Below are positions 18,878 to 27,400 of a stretch of DNA of 64,000 bases, in pieces. The stretch's first letter is position 1. The number at the start of each line of letters is the position of its first letter. Both the position numbers and the translations under genes were made by a program. The DNA lies in contig NZ_JAKVIR010000015.1 of NCBI RefSeq assembly GCF_022601975.1, forward strand, positions 95,613-159,612. Direction: 5' to 3'. Origin of the DNA: Pontibacter sp. E15-1. GTDB lineage: Bacteria; Bacteroidota; Bacteroidia; Cytophagales; Hymenobacteraceae. The notes under the pieces are model-generated. The model was not told where the DNA came from and did no database searches. It worked only from the letters and a program-made list of their open reading frames with translations.

Positions 18878-19219
18878 TTACTGGGCGCGGCGCTGTCGGC
18901 GGAGCCGCCGCTTATCGCGCTTATGCTTTTTCATCATCTTTTCCTCTTTATTCAGGATTTCCTGCATGCGCTTGCTGTTGGCGATTCTTTTCTTGTCGAA
19001 GCTTTTGCGCCGATCGTCTTCATACGTGTTAAAGCGGGTGTCTAAGCCTACGGAACGGTTGCCCACCGCATCGGCAGCGGCGGCCTTGGTCTCCACTTTC
19101 CCGGTTCCCCAGTACTCATCCGTGGTAGAAACCGTGCTGCTCTGAGATGTCTGGGCGTTCGCCTCCGTGTAGAAAAACACAATTCCTAGGAATAACAACA
19201 GCAGGGGTAATTTCTTCAT
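18878..19219 (-). CDS. Small secreted basic protein, unknown function
   Basis: A 113-aa protein with a clear signal peptide (MKKLPLLLLFLGIVFFYTEANA, cleaved before QTSQ). The mature N-half is Ser/Thr/Ala rich, and the C-half is a strongly basic, probably helical stretch (KRIANSKRMQEILNKEEK, then a run of Lys and Arg to the end). Net charge of the tail suggests binding to nucleic acid, acidic polysaccharide or membrane surface. I do not recognise a family. It has its own terminator. Its neighbour on the same strand, the DUF3078 gene, ends 91 bp upstream. Confidence 0.7.
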   Translation of the reverse strand: MKKLPLLLLFLGIVFFYTEANAQTSQSSTVSTTDEYWGTGKVETKAAAADAVGNRSVGLDTRFNTYEDDRRKSFDKKRIANSKRMQEILNKEEKMMKKHKRDKRRLRRQRRAQ

Positions 19220-19310
19220 AGCAGCCTCGTTCTTGGTCAGAAATATAACGTTTATTTTGCAAATAAAATTGTACTTCCCCTAAACACGCGGTTCCGAGGC
19301 AAAAGTTCGC

Positions 19311-20255
19311 CTACTTGAAATTATATGAAAGCCCGATGCCCAGTGTCTGCTTCACCTGCAGCCGCGGCCCCCTGCCATCTACCTTTCCGTCGTCGTTCCG
19401 GTCGAGGCGTATCTTAATATCATCATCATAGATCATATGAACAAACAATGTGGCGGATATAAATTTGTTGACCTTGAAGTTCACGAGGTTCTCCAGGGCC
19501 ACGTCCACATTCTGGGGGTCCCGGAGGTAGTTGGTAAATAGGTCGAGCTTTGACTGCAGCGTGACGTTCTGCAGGATCTCATTCTTGTAACGCACGTTCA
19601 CATACCCGCCAAACTCCTTCCGGAAGCGCTGCCCGGTGCCCGGAATCGGGTTCCCTTCCACGCCCTTCTCCGCAGCCGATACCCCGAAGGCACCCCGGTC
19701 GGCCAGGGCCTGGTTGTTCACCACGGTAAACTTGCCCGTGAACGGAGACAGAAAAACCGACAGTTTCTTGTTGGGCTTGTAGTCCATACCCACCGATGTG
19801 AGGATATAGGCCGGAGACAGAAACGCAGCCACCAATGTGTCGCGGGTAACGGTATACGTGGGCGTCAGCTGCGTTTTTATATTTAGCTGGCCGGTATAAA
19901 ACCACTTCTGGGAGGCCCGGTGGCCGTACTTCAGGTTCAGCTCAATTTTGTCGTCGCTCTTCTGCGTGCGCCGGTCCTCCACTTTCACGAGGCCATAGGT
20001 CAGGTCCAGCGAGTTATTCCAGGAGTTCTTCCCGTGCTCATAATTGGCGAAGGCATTGGCAATGCCCAGCACCGATACCGAGTTCTGGCCCCCGGCGGCC
20101 CAGTTACTCAGGCTGATCTGGCTGAAGTTGACGGTACCGGTTCCGCCCAGGTCCCAAAGGCTGGTGGTGTCGGCTTGCTGGGCGACGGAGATGTGCGCGC
20201 TGAGACAAAAAAGGAGACTGAGGCAAAAAAAGGATCTGCGTAAAAAATTATACAT
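19311..20255 (-). CDS. DUF3078 outer-membrane barrel protein
   Basis: A 314-aa exported protein: signal peptide ending HISVAQQ, then the DUF3078 opening SLWDLGGTGTVNFSQISLSNWAAGG and about a dozen alternating beta strands ending in GIGLSYNFK, whose terminal aromatic residue is typical of outer-membrane barrels. A DxDxDG-like loop (RNDDGKVDG, near residue 285) could bind calcium. DUF3078 is almost confined to Bacteroidota and has no known function. Its start is 14 bp after the mscL stop, so the two genes form an operon, which may link it to envelope stress. Confidence 0.85.
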   Translation of the reverse strand: MYNFLRRSFFCLSLLFCLSAHISVAQQADTTSLWDLGGTGTVNFSQISLSNWAAGGQNSVSVLGIANAFANYEHGKNSWNNSLDLTYGLVKVEDRRTQKSDDKIELNLKYGHRASQKWFYTGQLNIKTQLTPTYTVTRDTLVAAFLSPAYILTSVGMDYKPNKKLSVFLSPFTGKFTVVNNQALADRGAFGVSAAEKGVEGNPIPGTGQRFRKEFGGYVNVRYKNEILQNVTLQSKLDLFTNYLRDPQNVDVALENLVNFKVNKFISATLFVHMIYDDDIKIRLDRNDDGKVDGRGPRLQVKQTLGIGLSYNFK

Positions 20256-20269
20256 GAGCGGGCGTTTGG

Positions 20270-20722
20270 CTATACTACTTTTTGGTTTTCCGGGCTGGTT
20301 TGGGTGGCATCGTGCTGTCCTTTCAGCACGTCGCGAATCTCAGCCAGCAGCACTTCCTGCTTGTTGATGGCAGGCGCGGGCTTGGCCGCTTCCTTCTCGC
20401 GCAGGCGGTTGATGGTGCGCACCAGCAGGAAAATAGCCATCGCGATGATGAGGAAGTTAACGACGGCCTGCAGGAAGTTTCCGTAGTTGAGGGTAACGGC
20501 CGGCTCTATCACCTCACCGTTTTCGATCACGGCCTGGCGCAGGAGCACGTGCAGGCGCGAGAAGTTCACGTTGCTGATCAGCAGGCCCAAGGGGGGCATG
20601 ATCATGTCATCCACCAACGACTTGGTGATACCGCCGAAAGCAGCGCCAATCACCACACCGACAGCCAGGTCGATGACGTTTCCCTTGACGGCGAATTTCT
20701 TAAATTCTGAAAAAAATGCCAT
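20270..20722 (-). CDS. mscL: Large-conductance mechanosensitive channel MscL
   Basis: A 150-aa homopentameric inner-membrane channel that opens under hypo-osmotic stress. The ATG at 20722 gives MAFFSEFKKFAVKGNVIDLAVGVVIGAAFG, the family hallmark (N-helix then TM1); an in-frame start at 20758 adds an unrelated tail. TM2 (FLIIAMAIFLLVRTINRL) is followed by a cytoplasmic helix with LLAEIRDVL. Length and organisation are ordinary. A TAnnTTTG-type box (TAAGTTTG, minus strand) lies at 20756-20763. Confidence 0.95.
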   Translation of the reverse strand: MAFFSEFKKFAVKGNVIDLAVGVVIGAAFGGITKSLVDDMIMPPLGLLISNVNFSRLHVLLRQAVIENGEVIEPAVTLNYGNFLQAVVNFLIIAMAIFLLVRTINRLREKEAAKPAPAINKQEVLLAEIRDVLKGQHDATQTSPENQKVV

Positions 20723-20755
20723 GTACTTGTGTTCTTTCGTGTTAAAATGATTCTG

Positions 20756-20763
20756 CAAACTTA
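20756..20763 (-). promoter_or_regulatory. Putative -7 element for mscL-DUF3078
   Basis: Minus-strand TAAGTTTG, 34 bp upstream of the mscL start codon. No TTG at the expected -33 position, so only half of the consensus is met. Confidence 0.35.
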
Positions 20764-20851
20764 GCTAATAAGGAAGACTTTCCCCACCTTAGCGGGCACC
20801 TCTGTTGGGGCGGGCCACAGATTTAGCGCTTTCCCGAATGGAGGAAATGAT

Positions 20852-20859
20852 TATATTTG
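20852..20859 (+). promoter_or_regulatory. Putative -7 element for the enoyl-CoA hydratase gene
   Basis: TATATTTG, about 41 bp upstream of the ATG at 20901. The -33 region reads TTT rather than TTG. Confidence 0.4.
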
Positions 20860-20900
20860 CGAAAGAAGAAATTTGTTTTTAACCGGAGTAGGATCGACCT

Positions 20901-21683
20901 ATGACTATATATAATAACCTGCTGCTGCGCCAGGAAAATGGCATTCTCACCATCACCATCAACAGGGCAGACAAGCTAAACGCACTGAATTCAGAAACGA
21001 TTAATGAGATACATAGCGCCATGCAACAAGTGTATGACGACGAAACCGTGCAGGGCGTCATCATTACCGGGGCCGGGCCGAAGGCATTCGTCGCAGGAGC
21101 CGACATTGCCGAGATCTCCCAGCTGACGGAGGTAACCGCCCGCAGCTTTTCCGAGAGTGGGCAGGAGGCGTTTAGCATGATTGAGCGCTGCAACAAGCCT
21201 GTGATTGCCGCCGTGAACGGCTTTGCCCTGGGCGGCGGCTGCGAACTGGCGATGGCCTGCCACATGCGCGTAGCCAGCACCGGTGCCCGCTTCGGCCAGC
21301 CCGAGGTAAACCTGGGCCTGTTGCCAGGGTATGGCGGCACCCAGCGCCTGACGCAGTTGGTGGGTAAGGGCAAAGCCATGGAACTGATGATGACCGGCGA
21401 CGTACTAGGCGCAGAAGAGGCAAAGGCGCTTGGCCTGGTAAACCACGTGGTGGCCCCCGAAGAACTGATGCCGCGCTGCGTGGAGTTGCTGCAGAAAATA
21501 ATGAGCAAGGCCCCGCTGGCCGTGGGCCTGGTGATCGAAGGCGTGAACGCCGTGTATAACAAAGACGAGAACGGCTACCAGACGGAGGCCAACGCCTTTG
21601 CCCGCTTGTGCGCCTCCAAGGACTTTGTAGAGGGCACCAGCGCGTTCCTGGAGAAGCGCAAGGCAAGCTTCACAGGCAAGTAA
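20901..21683 (+). CDS. Enoyl-CoA hydratase/isomerase (crotonase family)
   Basis: A 260-aa crotonase-fold enzyme. The oxyanion-hole segments AGADIAEIS and GFALGGGCELAMACHMRVAS are intact, and both catalytic acidic residues of a true hydratase are present (Glu in GGGCE and Glu in GQPEVNLGLLPG). It probably hydrates short-chain enoyl-CoA in fatty-acid or amino-acid degradation. It lies 34 bp upstream of the polysaccharide flippase gene without an obvious terminator, so read-through into the envelope genes is possible. Confidence 0.9.
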   Translation: MTIYNNLLLRQENGILTITINRADKLNALNSETINEIHSAMQQVYDDETVQGVIITGAGPKAFVAGADIAEISQLTEVTARSFSESGQEAFSMIERCNKPVIAAVNGFALGGGCELAMACHMRVASTGARFGQPEVNLGLLPGYGGTQRLTQLVGKGKAMELMMTGDVLGAEEAKALGLVNHVVAPEELMPRCVELLQKIMSKAPLAVGLVIEGVNAVYNKDENGYQTEANAFARLCASKDFVEGTSAFLEKRKASFTGK

Positions 21684-21717
21684 GCCACCTCTTCTCCCCG
21701 CCTCTCAACCCCATCAC

Positions 21718-23211
21718 ATGAGTATAGCCAAGAAATTGGTCGGGCAGACTGCCGCCTACGGATTAAGCAGTATCGTGGGCAGGGCCCTTAATTACCTGCT
21801 CGTACCCATCTACACGAAAGTGTTCCTCCCGGAGGAATACGGGGTGGTTTCATACCTGTACGCCGCTGTCGGCTTTTTCAATATCCTGTACACGTATGGT
21901 ATGGAGACGGCCTATTTCCGCTTCTCCAACAAGCCCGGCACCGACAAAGTCAGGCTTTACAACCAGGTCCTCAGCCTGATCCTGAGCAGCAGCCTTTTGT
22001 CCACGATGCTGCTCATACTGGCTTCCGGGGCAATCGCCAGGTATATCGGCTTCCCCGACCAGCAGGAGTATATCGTGTGGCTCGCCATCGTGCTGGCTAT
22101 CGACGCCATTGTGGCCATACCTTTCGCACGGCTTCGGCTCCAGAACAAGGCGGTTAAATTCGCATCTATCAAGCTAGCGAACATTCTGTTCACCGTAGGG
22201 GCCAATATGTTCTTCCTGGTGCTGTGCCGCGACATCTATAACGGCAATTACCTGCAGGAACTACGGCCGTTGGTAGGCAAGCTCTACAACCCCGAATTCG
22301 GGATAGGCTATATTTTCCTGATCAACCTGGTTGCCAATGCCCTCCTTATCCCGATGCTGTGGAAAGAGTTCTCGCGGTTCCGGTTTGAGCTGAACAAGGA
22401 GCTGCTGCGCCCCATGCTGGTGTATGCCTATCCGCTGATGCTGATGGGTATGGCAGGGGCGGTAAACGAGCTTCTTGACCGGATTTTGCTGGAGGAGTGG
22501 CTGCCCGAGGGCTTTTACCCCGGCAAGAGCAACATGGCCGCCGTCGGAATTTACAGCGCCTGCTACAAGCTCTCCATTTTCATGACGCTGGCTATACAGG
22601 CCTTCCGCTACGCCGCCGAGCCTTTTTTCTTCTCGCAGGCCGAGGAGAAAGACTCCCCGCAGGCGTTTGCCCTCATCATGAAGTGGTTCGTGATTGCCTG
22701 CGCCGCCATCTTCCTGTTTATCTCGGTTAATTTAGAGGATTTTGCCCTGCTGCTGCGCAGCGAAGCCTACCGCGAGGGCATCATGGTAGTGCCCGTGCTG
22801 TTGCTGGCCAACCTGTTTTTGGGGGTATACTACAACCTCTCGGTATGGTTCAAACTCACAGACAAGACCAAGTATGGCACCTACATCAGTTTCGGGGGCG
22901 CGGCCATCACCATCACCTTTAACCTGCTCCTGATCCCGGTGCTGGGGTATATGGGCTCGGCCATCGCCACGTTTCTCTGTTATTTCAGTATGGCGCTAGC
23001 CAGCTACCTGCTGGGCAACCGGCACTACCCCATCCCCTACCCTGTCAAAACCATCCTGGGCTATATCGTCCTTGCGATTGCGTTGGTATGGCTGGCGCTT
23101 GAGGTCGAGATTGATAATTTCTGGCTGCGCCACGCATACCACCTGGGTACCTGTGTTGTATTCGGTGCAGTGGTTGTGCTGCGGGAGCGCCCGCGGTTCC
23201 TTAAATTTTAA
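21718..23211 (+). CDS. Polysaccharide/oligosaccharide flippase (Wzx/MVF-like)
   Basis: A 497-aa inner-membrane protein with about 12-14 hydrophobic helices. It starts with KKLVGQTAAYGLSSIVGRALNYLLVPIYT, the standard opening of the polysaccharide-transporter branch of the MOP flippase superfamily. The family moves undecaprenyl-linked oligosaccharides across the inner membrane for O-antigen, capsule or exopolysaccharide. Its location upstream of a sugar nucleotidyltransferase fits this. No glycosyltransferases lie nearby, so it is not part of a full polysaccharide locus here. Confidence 0.88.
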   Translation: MSIAKKLVGQTAAYGLSSIVGRALNYLLVPIYTKVFLPEEYGVVSYLYAAVGFFNILYTYGMETAYFRFSNKPGTDKVRLYNQVLSLILSSSLLSTMLLILASGAIARYIGFPDQQEYIVWLAIVLAIDAIVAIPFARLRLQNKAVKFASIKLANILFTVGANMFFLVLCRDIYNGNYLQELRPLVGKLYNPEFGIGYIFLINLVANALLIPMLWKEFSRFRFELNKELLRPMLVYAYPLMLMGMAGAVNELLDRILLEEWLPEGFYPGKSNMAAVGIYSACYKLSIFMTLAIQAFRYAAEPFFFSQAEEKDSPQAFALIMKWFVIACAAIFLFISVNLEDFALLLRSEAYREGIMVVPVLLLANLFLGVYYNLSVWFKLTDKTKYGTYISFGGAAITITFNLLLIPVLGYMGSAIATFLCYFSMALASYLLGNRHYPIPYPVKTILGYIVLAIALVWLALEVEIDNFWLRHAYHLGTCVVFGAVVVLRERPRFLKF

Positions 23212-23223
23212 TGCTTATATTGA

Positions 23224-23679
23224 ATGATGATGCAAAAAGATGACCTTTTGGTTCATGTTATAAACAAGTCGAAGCACACGCTTCCCTCGTATCAAACCAT
23301 ACATGCTGCCGGCATGGACCTGCGGGCAAACCTCGAGGCGCCAGTTACGTTGAAGCCACTGCAGCGCGCCCTCATCCCGACGGGCTTACACATTGCCCTG
23401 CCCGAAGGCCACGAGGCGCAGATACGCCCCCGCAGCGGCCTGGCCTACAAGCACGGCATCTCGATCGTGAACAGCCCGGGCACCATTGATGCCGACTACC
23501 GCGGCGAGATTAAGGTGCTGCTGGTAAACCTCTCGGATCAGGAATTTGTGGTGGAGGATGGAGAGCGCATCGCACAGATGGTGGTGGCCCAGTACGCGCG
23601 CATCGCGTGGCAGGAAGCCGAGGAATTGACGGACACAGCGCGTGGCGCTGGCGGCTACGGCAGCACGGGCACAAAATGA
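23224..23679 (+). CDS. dut: dUTP diphosphatase
   Basis: A 151-aa homotrimeric dUTPase that hydrolyses dUTP to dUMP and keeps uracil out of DNA. All five motifs are present: [28 protein letters not shown] (catalytic Asp), GERIAQMV and the C-terminal [10 protein letters not shown] that closes over the nucleotide. Three consecutive in-frame ATG codons (23224, 23227, 23230) make the exact start ambiguous by up to two residues. It follows the flippase by 12 bp. Confidence 0.95.
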   Translation: MMMQKDDLLVHVINKSKHTLPSYQTIHAAGMDLRANLEAPVTLKPLQRALIPTGLHIALPEGHEAQIRPRSGLAYKHGISIVNSPGTIDADYRGEIKVLLVNLSDQEFVVEDGERIAQMVVAQYARIAWQEAEELTDTARGAGGYGSTGTK

Positions 23680-23759
23680 CGTTGTTCGTGTGTCGTTACT
23701 CGTTGATCGTTCTCCGATAATAAATAAAATCAATTAACGAACAACGAGACACGAATTAC
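23680..23759. repeat. Two facing heptad-periodic repeat arrays
   Basis: On the plus strand five 7-mers follow the frame CGTNNNT (23680-23714: CGTTGTT, CGTGTGT, CGTTACT, CGTTGAT, CGTTCTC). After an AT-rich spacer, 23732-23759 shows the same periodicity on the minus strand (GANNNAC units on plus: GAACAAC, GAGACAC, GAATTAC). The two arrays can pair imperfectly into a 28-bp stem. The array begins 1 base after the dut stop. Confidence 0.65.
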
Positions 23760-23808
23760 GATACAAAAGCAGAGAAACAAAACTCAGAACTTAAAATAAA
23801 AACAGCTT

Positions 23809-24816
23809 ATGAGAATCATCATACCAATGGCAGGCATGGGCAAGCGTATGCGCCCCCACACCCTTACTGTTCCCAAGCCACTCATCCCGATTGCGGGCAA
23901 ACCCATTGTGCAGCGCCTTGTAGAGGACATTGCCAAAGTGTGTCATGAACCCATTGAGGAAGTGGCTTTCATCATCGGCCACTTCGGCGAGAAGGTGGAG
24001 CAAAACCTGAAAAAAATCGCCGAAGCCGTTGGCGCCAAAGGCACGATCTGTTACCAGGAAGAGGCATTGGGCACGGCGCATGCCATCCTTTGCGCCCAGG
24101 AGGCGTTGGAGGGCAAGGTAGTGGTAGCGTTTGCCGACACGCTTTTCAAAGCCGACTTTAAGCTCGACACCAACGCCGACGGCACCATCTGGGTGCAGCG
24201 CGTGGAAGACCCGCGCCCGTTTGGCGTGATCAAGCTGAACGAGCAGAACCAGATCACGGATTTCGTGGAGAAGCCCGAGCAGTTTGTGTCTGACCTGGCC
24301 ATCATCGGCATCTACTACTTCCGCGACGGCGAGTACCTGCGCAGCGAGTTGCAGTACCTCCTCGACAACGACATCAAAGACAAGGGCGAGTTCCAGCTGA
24401 CAAACGCGCTGGAGAACATGAAGAACAAAGGCACCACGTTTATACCTGCCGTGATCTCGGAGTGGCTCGACTGCGGAAATAAAAATGCCACCGTTTATAC
24501 TAACCAGCGCTATTTGGAGTATATAAAAGATGAGGAAGGCTTAGTAGCTTCGTCGGCGCAGCTGGAGAACTCGGTAATTATCCCTCCTGTATACATTGGT
24601 GAGAACGCCCGCATCACAAACTCCGTGGTGGGCCCGCACGTTTCCATCGGCAACAACACAAATGTCTACAACTCAGTGATAAGCAACTCGATCATTCAGG
24701 AAGACACTTCCCTCAAAAACAGCAACGTTGCAAACTCAATGCTCGGTAACTTTGTTGTGTTTGAAGGACGGCCGACGGATCTCAGCCTCGGCGACTTCAA
24801 CACGCTTACAGAGTAG
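23809..24816 (+). CDS. Sugar-phosphate nucleotidyltransferase with left-handed beta-helix tail
   Basis: A 335-aa enzyme of the RmlA/GlmU superfamily. The N-terminal pyrophosphorylase domain opens with IIPMAGMGKRMRPHTLTVPK (G-x-G-x-R and PKP nucleotide motif) and has FADTLFKADF and DFVEKPEQF in the expected order. The C-terminal third shows hexapeptide-type repeats (IGENARITNSVVGPHVSIGN) that form a left-handed beta-helix, usually for oligomerisation or acetyl transfer. The sugar and nucleotide cannot be fixed; glucose-1-phosphate or mannose-1-phosphate are most likely. It leads a tight operon, with only 3 bp before the TPR gene. Confidence 0.88.
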   Translation: MRIIIPMAGMGKRMRPHTLTVPKPLIPIAGKPIVQRLVEDIAKVCHEPIEEVAFIIGHFGEKVEQNLKKIAEAVGAKGTICYQEEALGTAHAILCAQEALEGKVVVAFADTLFKADFKLDTNADGTIWVQRVEDPRPFGVIKLNEQNQITDFVEKPEQFVSDLAIIGIYYFRDGEYLRSELQYLLDNDIKDKGEFQLTNALENMKNKGTTFIPAVISEWLDCGNKNATVYTNQRYLEYIKDEEGLVASSAQLENSVIIPPVYIGENARITNSVVGPHVSIGNNTNVYNSVISNSIIQEDTSLKNSNVANSMLGNFVVFEGRPTDLSLGDFNTLTE

Positions 24817-24819
24817 ACC

Positions 24820-26580
24820 ATGACCATATTCAGAAACATCCTCTTTGCCACCTGCTGCCTGGCCTTTGTAGGCGCCAGCGAAAGCAGCGCCCAGTCTTCC
24901 AAAAAAAAGAAGGCGAAAGCCGCCACCGAAACAGTTGCCGCACCGCAGGTGCAGGAGCCCTCGGAGCGCGACAGGCAGGTGAGCGAGGCCTTGTTTCTGG
25001 ATGGGATGAAATATTTTATGCTGGAGGACTACCAACAAGCCCTCCAGCTTTTTCAGAAAGCCTATACCGTTACCCCCAACAACGCCGCGCTCAACTACAA
25101 GATCGGGGAGACATACCTGCAGCTGAAAAATCCGGAGGGCGCCATGCCTTTTGCCAAGGCCGCCGTGCTTCTGGAAAAGCAAAACGCCTATTACTATCTT
25201 CTGGTGGCACAGCTGCACACAGGCCAGAAACAGTACGATGCGGCAGCGCAGGCTTTCAACGACCTGTTGCGGAATGTCCCCAACTCCGAGGAATACCTCT
25301 TCAACCTGGCCGACCTATACCTGTCGCAGTCCCGGTTTGACGATGCCCTGAAAACGTATGACCGCATAGAGAAGCGCTTCGGGGAAATGGAGCAGTTGCT
25401 CGTGAACCGCCAGCAAATATACCTCCGCCAGAAGAACATCGACAAGGCGATTGAGGAAGGAAACAAACTACTGGCCACCAACCCCAGCGAGGTACGTTAC
25501 TTTCTGGCGCAGGCAGAGCTCCTGAACGCCTCCAAAAAGCCAGACGAAGCCATTGCCATCCTGGACAAGGCGCTTCGTATGGAGCCCAACAATCCCTTTG
25601 CGCACCTCATGCTCTCTGACCTGAACCGCCAGAAAGGCAACAAGGCAAAAGCCGAGGAAGAGGTGAAGTTTGCTTTCGCCAGCCCGGAGCTGGACATCGA
25701 CACCAAGGTGCGCATTCTGGTGGATTTTATACGTCAACTGCCAAACCCGGAGATCGAGCCCGTGGCACTGGAACTGGTGAGCTTAACCATCAAAACCCAC
25801 CCTGAGGAAGCCAAGGCCTATGCCGTTGCCGGCGACCTGCAAACCATCGTGAACCAGAAAGAGCCCGCCCGGGACAATTACCTGAAAGCGGTGAAGCTAG
25901 ACGAATCCCATTTCAAGATCTGGCAACAGATTGTCTTGCTGGATGCGGAACTCTCGCAGGAAGAGGCGATGGTGCAGCACTCAGAGCAGGCGCTTGAGCT
26001 TTTCCCAAACCAAGCGGTATTCTGGTTTTACAATGGCACGGGCCACCTGATTACAAAGAACTTTACCAAAGCCGTGAAATCGCTGGAGTACGGGAAACGG
26101 CTTTCGGCCAGTGAGCCGGAGCTTCTGGTGCAGTTTAACATGCAACTGGGCGATGGGTATAACTCCTTGAAAGATTTCCAAAAATCAAACGCTGCCTATG
26201 ACGCCGTGCTGGCCCAGGACAAAGACAATGAGCATGTGCTCAACAACTACAGCTATTTCCTGTCGTTGCGGAATGAAAACCTGGACAAAGCCATCGAAAT
26301 GGCAGAGCGCCTGGTAGCCAAGCATCCCACAAACCCCACCTATCTGGACACCTATGCCTGGGTGCTTTACAAAAACGGCAAGTACACGGAGGCACGCAAA
26401 TTCCTGGAGCAGGCGGTCGCTCTCTCCGATGACGCCACCATAGTGGAGCATTACGGCGATGTGCTTTTTAAGCTCGGGAAAAAGGAAGAAGCCGTGAGCC
26501 AGTGGCAGAAAGCAAAGCTTAAAGGCGAGGCATCTGCATTTATTGACAAAAAAATAAAAGACAAAAAACTGTATGAGTAA
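24820..26580 (+). CDS. Secreted TPR-repeat protein
   Basis: A 586-aa protein with a signal peptide (MTIFRNILFATCCLAFVGAS, cleaved near SSAQ), a short Lys-rich segment and then TPR units for almost the whole length, for example GMKYFMLEDYQQALQLFQKA, YKIGETYLQLKNPEGAMPFA and LDTYAWVLYKNGKYTEARKF. It is a scaffold, probably periplasmic or outer-membrane associated. Its end overlaps the DUF4292 lipoprotein by 8 bp, and the EnvC-like gene follows; this trio recurs as an envelope unit in Cytophagales as far as I recall. Translational coupling suggests the TPR and DUF4292 proteins act together. Confidence 0.88.
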   Translation: MTIFRNILFATCCLAFVGASESSAQSSKKKKAKAATETVAAPQVQEPSERDRQVSEALFLDGMKYFMLEDYQQALQLFQKAYTVTPNNAALNYKIGETYLQLKNPEGAMPFAKAAVLLEKQNAYYYLLVAQLHTGQKQYDAAAQAFNDLLRNVPNSEEYLFNLADLYLSQSRFDDALKTYDRIEKRFGEMEQLLVNRQQIYLRQKNIDKAIEEGNKLLATNPSEVRYFLAQAELLNASKKPDEAIAILDKALRMEPNNPFAHLMLSDLNRQKGNKAKAEEEVKFAFASPELDIDTKVRILVDFIRQLPNPEIEPVALELVSLTIKTHPEEAKAYAVAGDLQTIVNQKEPARDNYLKAVKLDESHFKIWQQIVLLDAELSQEEAMVQHSEQALELFPNQAVFWFYNGTGHLITKNFTKAVKSLEYGKRLSASEPELLVQFNMQLGDGYNSLKDFQKSNAAYDAVLAQDKDNEHVLNNYSYFLSLRNENLDKAIEMAERLVAKHPTNPTYLDTYAWVLYKNGKYTEARKFLEQAVALSDDATIVEHYGDVLFKLGKKEEAVSQWQKAKLKGEASAFIDKKIKDKKLYE

Positions 26581-27325
26581 ACATATTTTGCTCTGCCTGC
26601 TGGGCATCGTCATGCTGGCAGGCTGCAAAAAAGAGTTGGCACCCGGTACAGCCTCCGCCACTACAGAAAGTATCGGCACCATACAGGTCAACAATCTCGA
26701 TTTCAATTACCTCAGCTCCAAAGGGCAGATTACGCTCAAGGACAATAACGACAACCTGTCCTCCGGCGTCAGTATCCGGATGAAGAAAGACAGCGTGATC
26801 TGGGTATCGGTGCAGCCGGGCCTCGGCATTGAGGCCGCCCGCATGATGCTGACGCAGGACTCCGTGTATATGATCAATCGGCTGCACAAAGAGTATGTGG
26901 CGTCGGATTATACTTTTCTGCGCAACAAACTGCAGGTGGATGTGAGCTTTGAACTACTCCAGTCTATCCTGCTGGGCAACTATCAGTCGCAGGGCAAAGA
27001 GAAAGCCTCTGAGGAGGGGGCGATGCAGCATATACAGCAACTCCGCCAGAACCTGACCTTCGACTATTTCATTGGCCGCCTGACCAGCAAGCTGCAGCAA
27101 CTGAACGTGCAGGACAACAACACCGGCAACACCATCACAGTGAGGTATGACAGCTTTGCACAGATAGGCCAGGTGCCGTTTGCGCATGCCATGGCGGCGC
27201 AGGTGCTGCAGAAAGGACAGGTCTCAGACTTCACGCTCAACTACAGCCGCATCAGCGTCACGGATGAGGCACTCTCCTTTCCGTTCAGCGTACCAGCCGA
27301 TTACAAACGCCCTGCCCTCAATTAA
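26573..27325 (+). CDS. DUF4292 lipoprotein (LolA/LolB-like fold)
   Basis: A 250-aa lipoprotein: MSKHILLCLLGIVMLAGCKK gives a lipobox with Cys18. The mature region has the DUF4292 pattern: a first strand (LDFNYLSSKGQITLKD), SSGVSIRMKKDSVIWVSVQPGLGIEAARMMLTQDSVYMINR, and a C-terminal FTLNYSRI. The alternating strands with a buried hydrophobic face resemble lipoprotein carriers LolA/LolB, and the phrase for the reported metal- or lipid-carrying role is only an inference. Bacteroidota lack a classical LolB, so a lipoprotein receptor role is worth testing. It is translationally coupled to the TPR gene upstream. Confidence 0.85.
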   Translation: MSKHILLCLLGIVMLAGCKKELAPGTASATTESIGTIQVNNLDFNYLSSKGQITLKDNNDNLSSGVSIRMKKDSVIWVSVQPGLGIEAARMMLTQDSVYMINRLHKEYVASDYTFLRNKLQVDVSFELLQSILLGNYQSQGKEKASEEGAMQHIQQLRQNLTFDYFIGRLTSKLQQLNVQDNNTGNTITVRYDSFAQIGQVPFAHAMAAQVLQKGQVSDFTLNYSRISVTDEALSFPFSVPADYKRPALN

Positions 27326-27353
27326 ATCATCGGGGCTGTTGGTTCTTCAGGTA

Positions 27354-27361
27354 TAGTTTTG
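27354..27361 (+). promoter_or_regulatory. Possible -7 element for the EnvC-like gene
   Basis: TAGTTTTG in the 75-bp gap, 39 bp before the ATG at 27401. There is no TTG at -33, so read-through from the upstream genes may be the main source of transcript. Confidence 0.3.
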
Positions 27362-27400
27362 CCATATTTGTAGCCTTTAGAGTAGAAGAACCGCCCCTTG

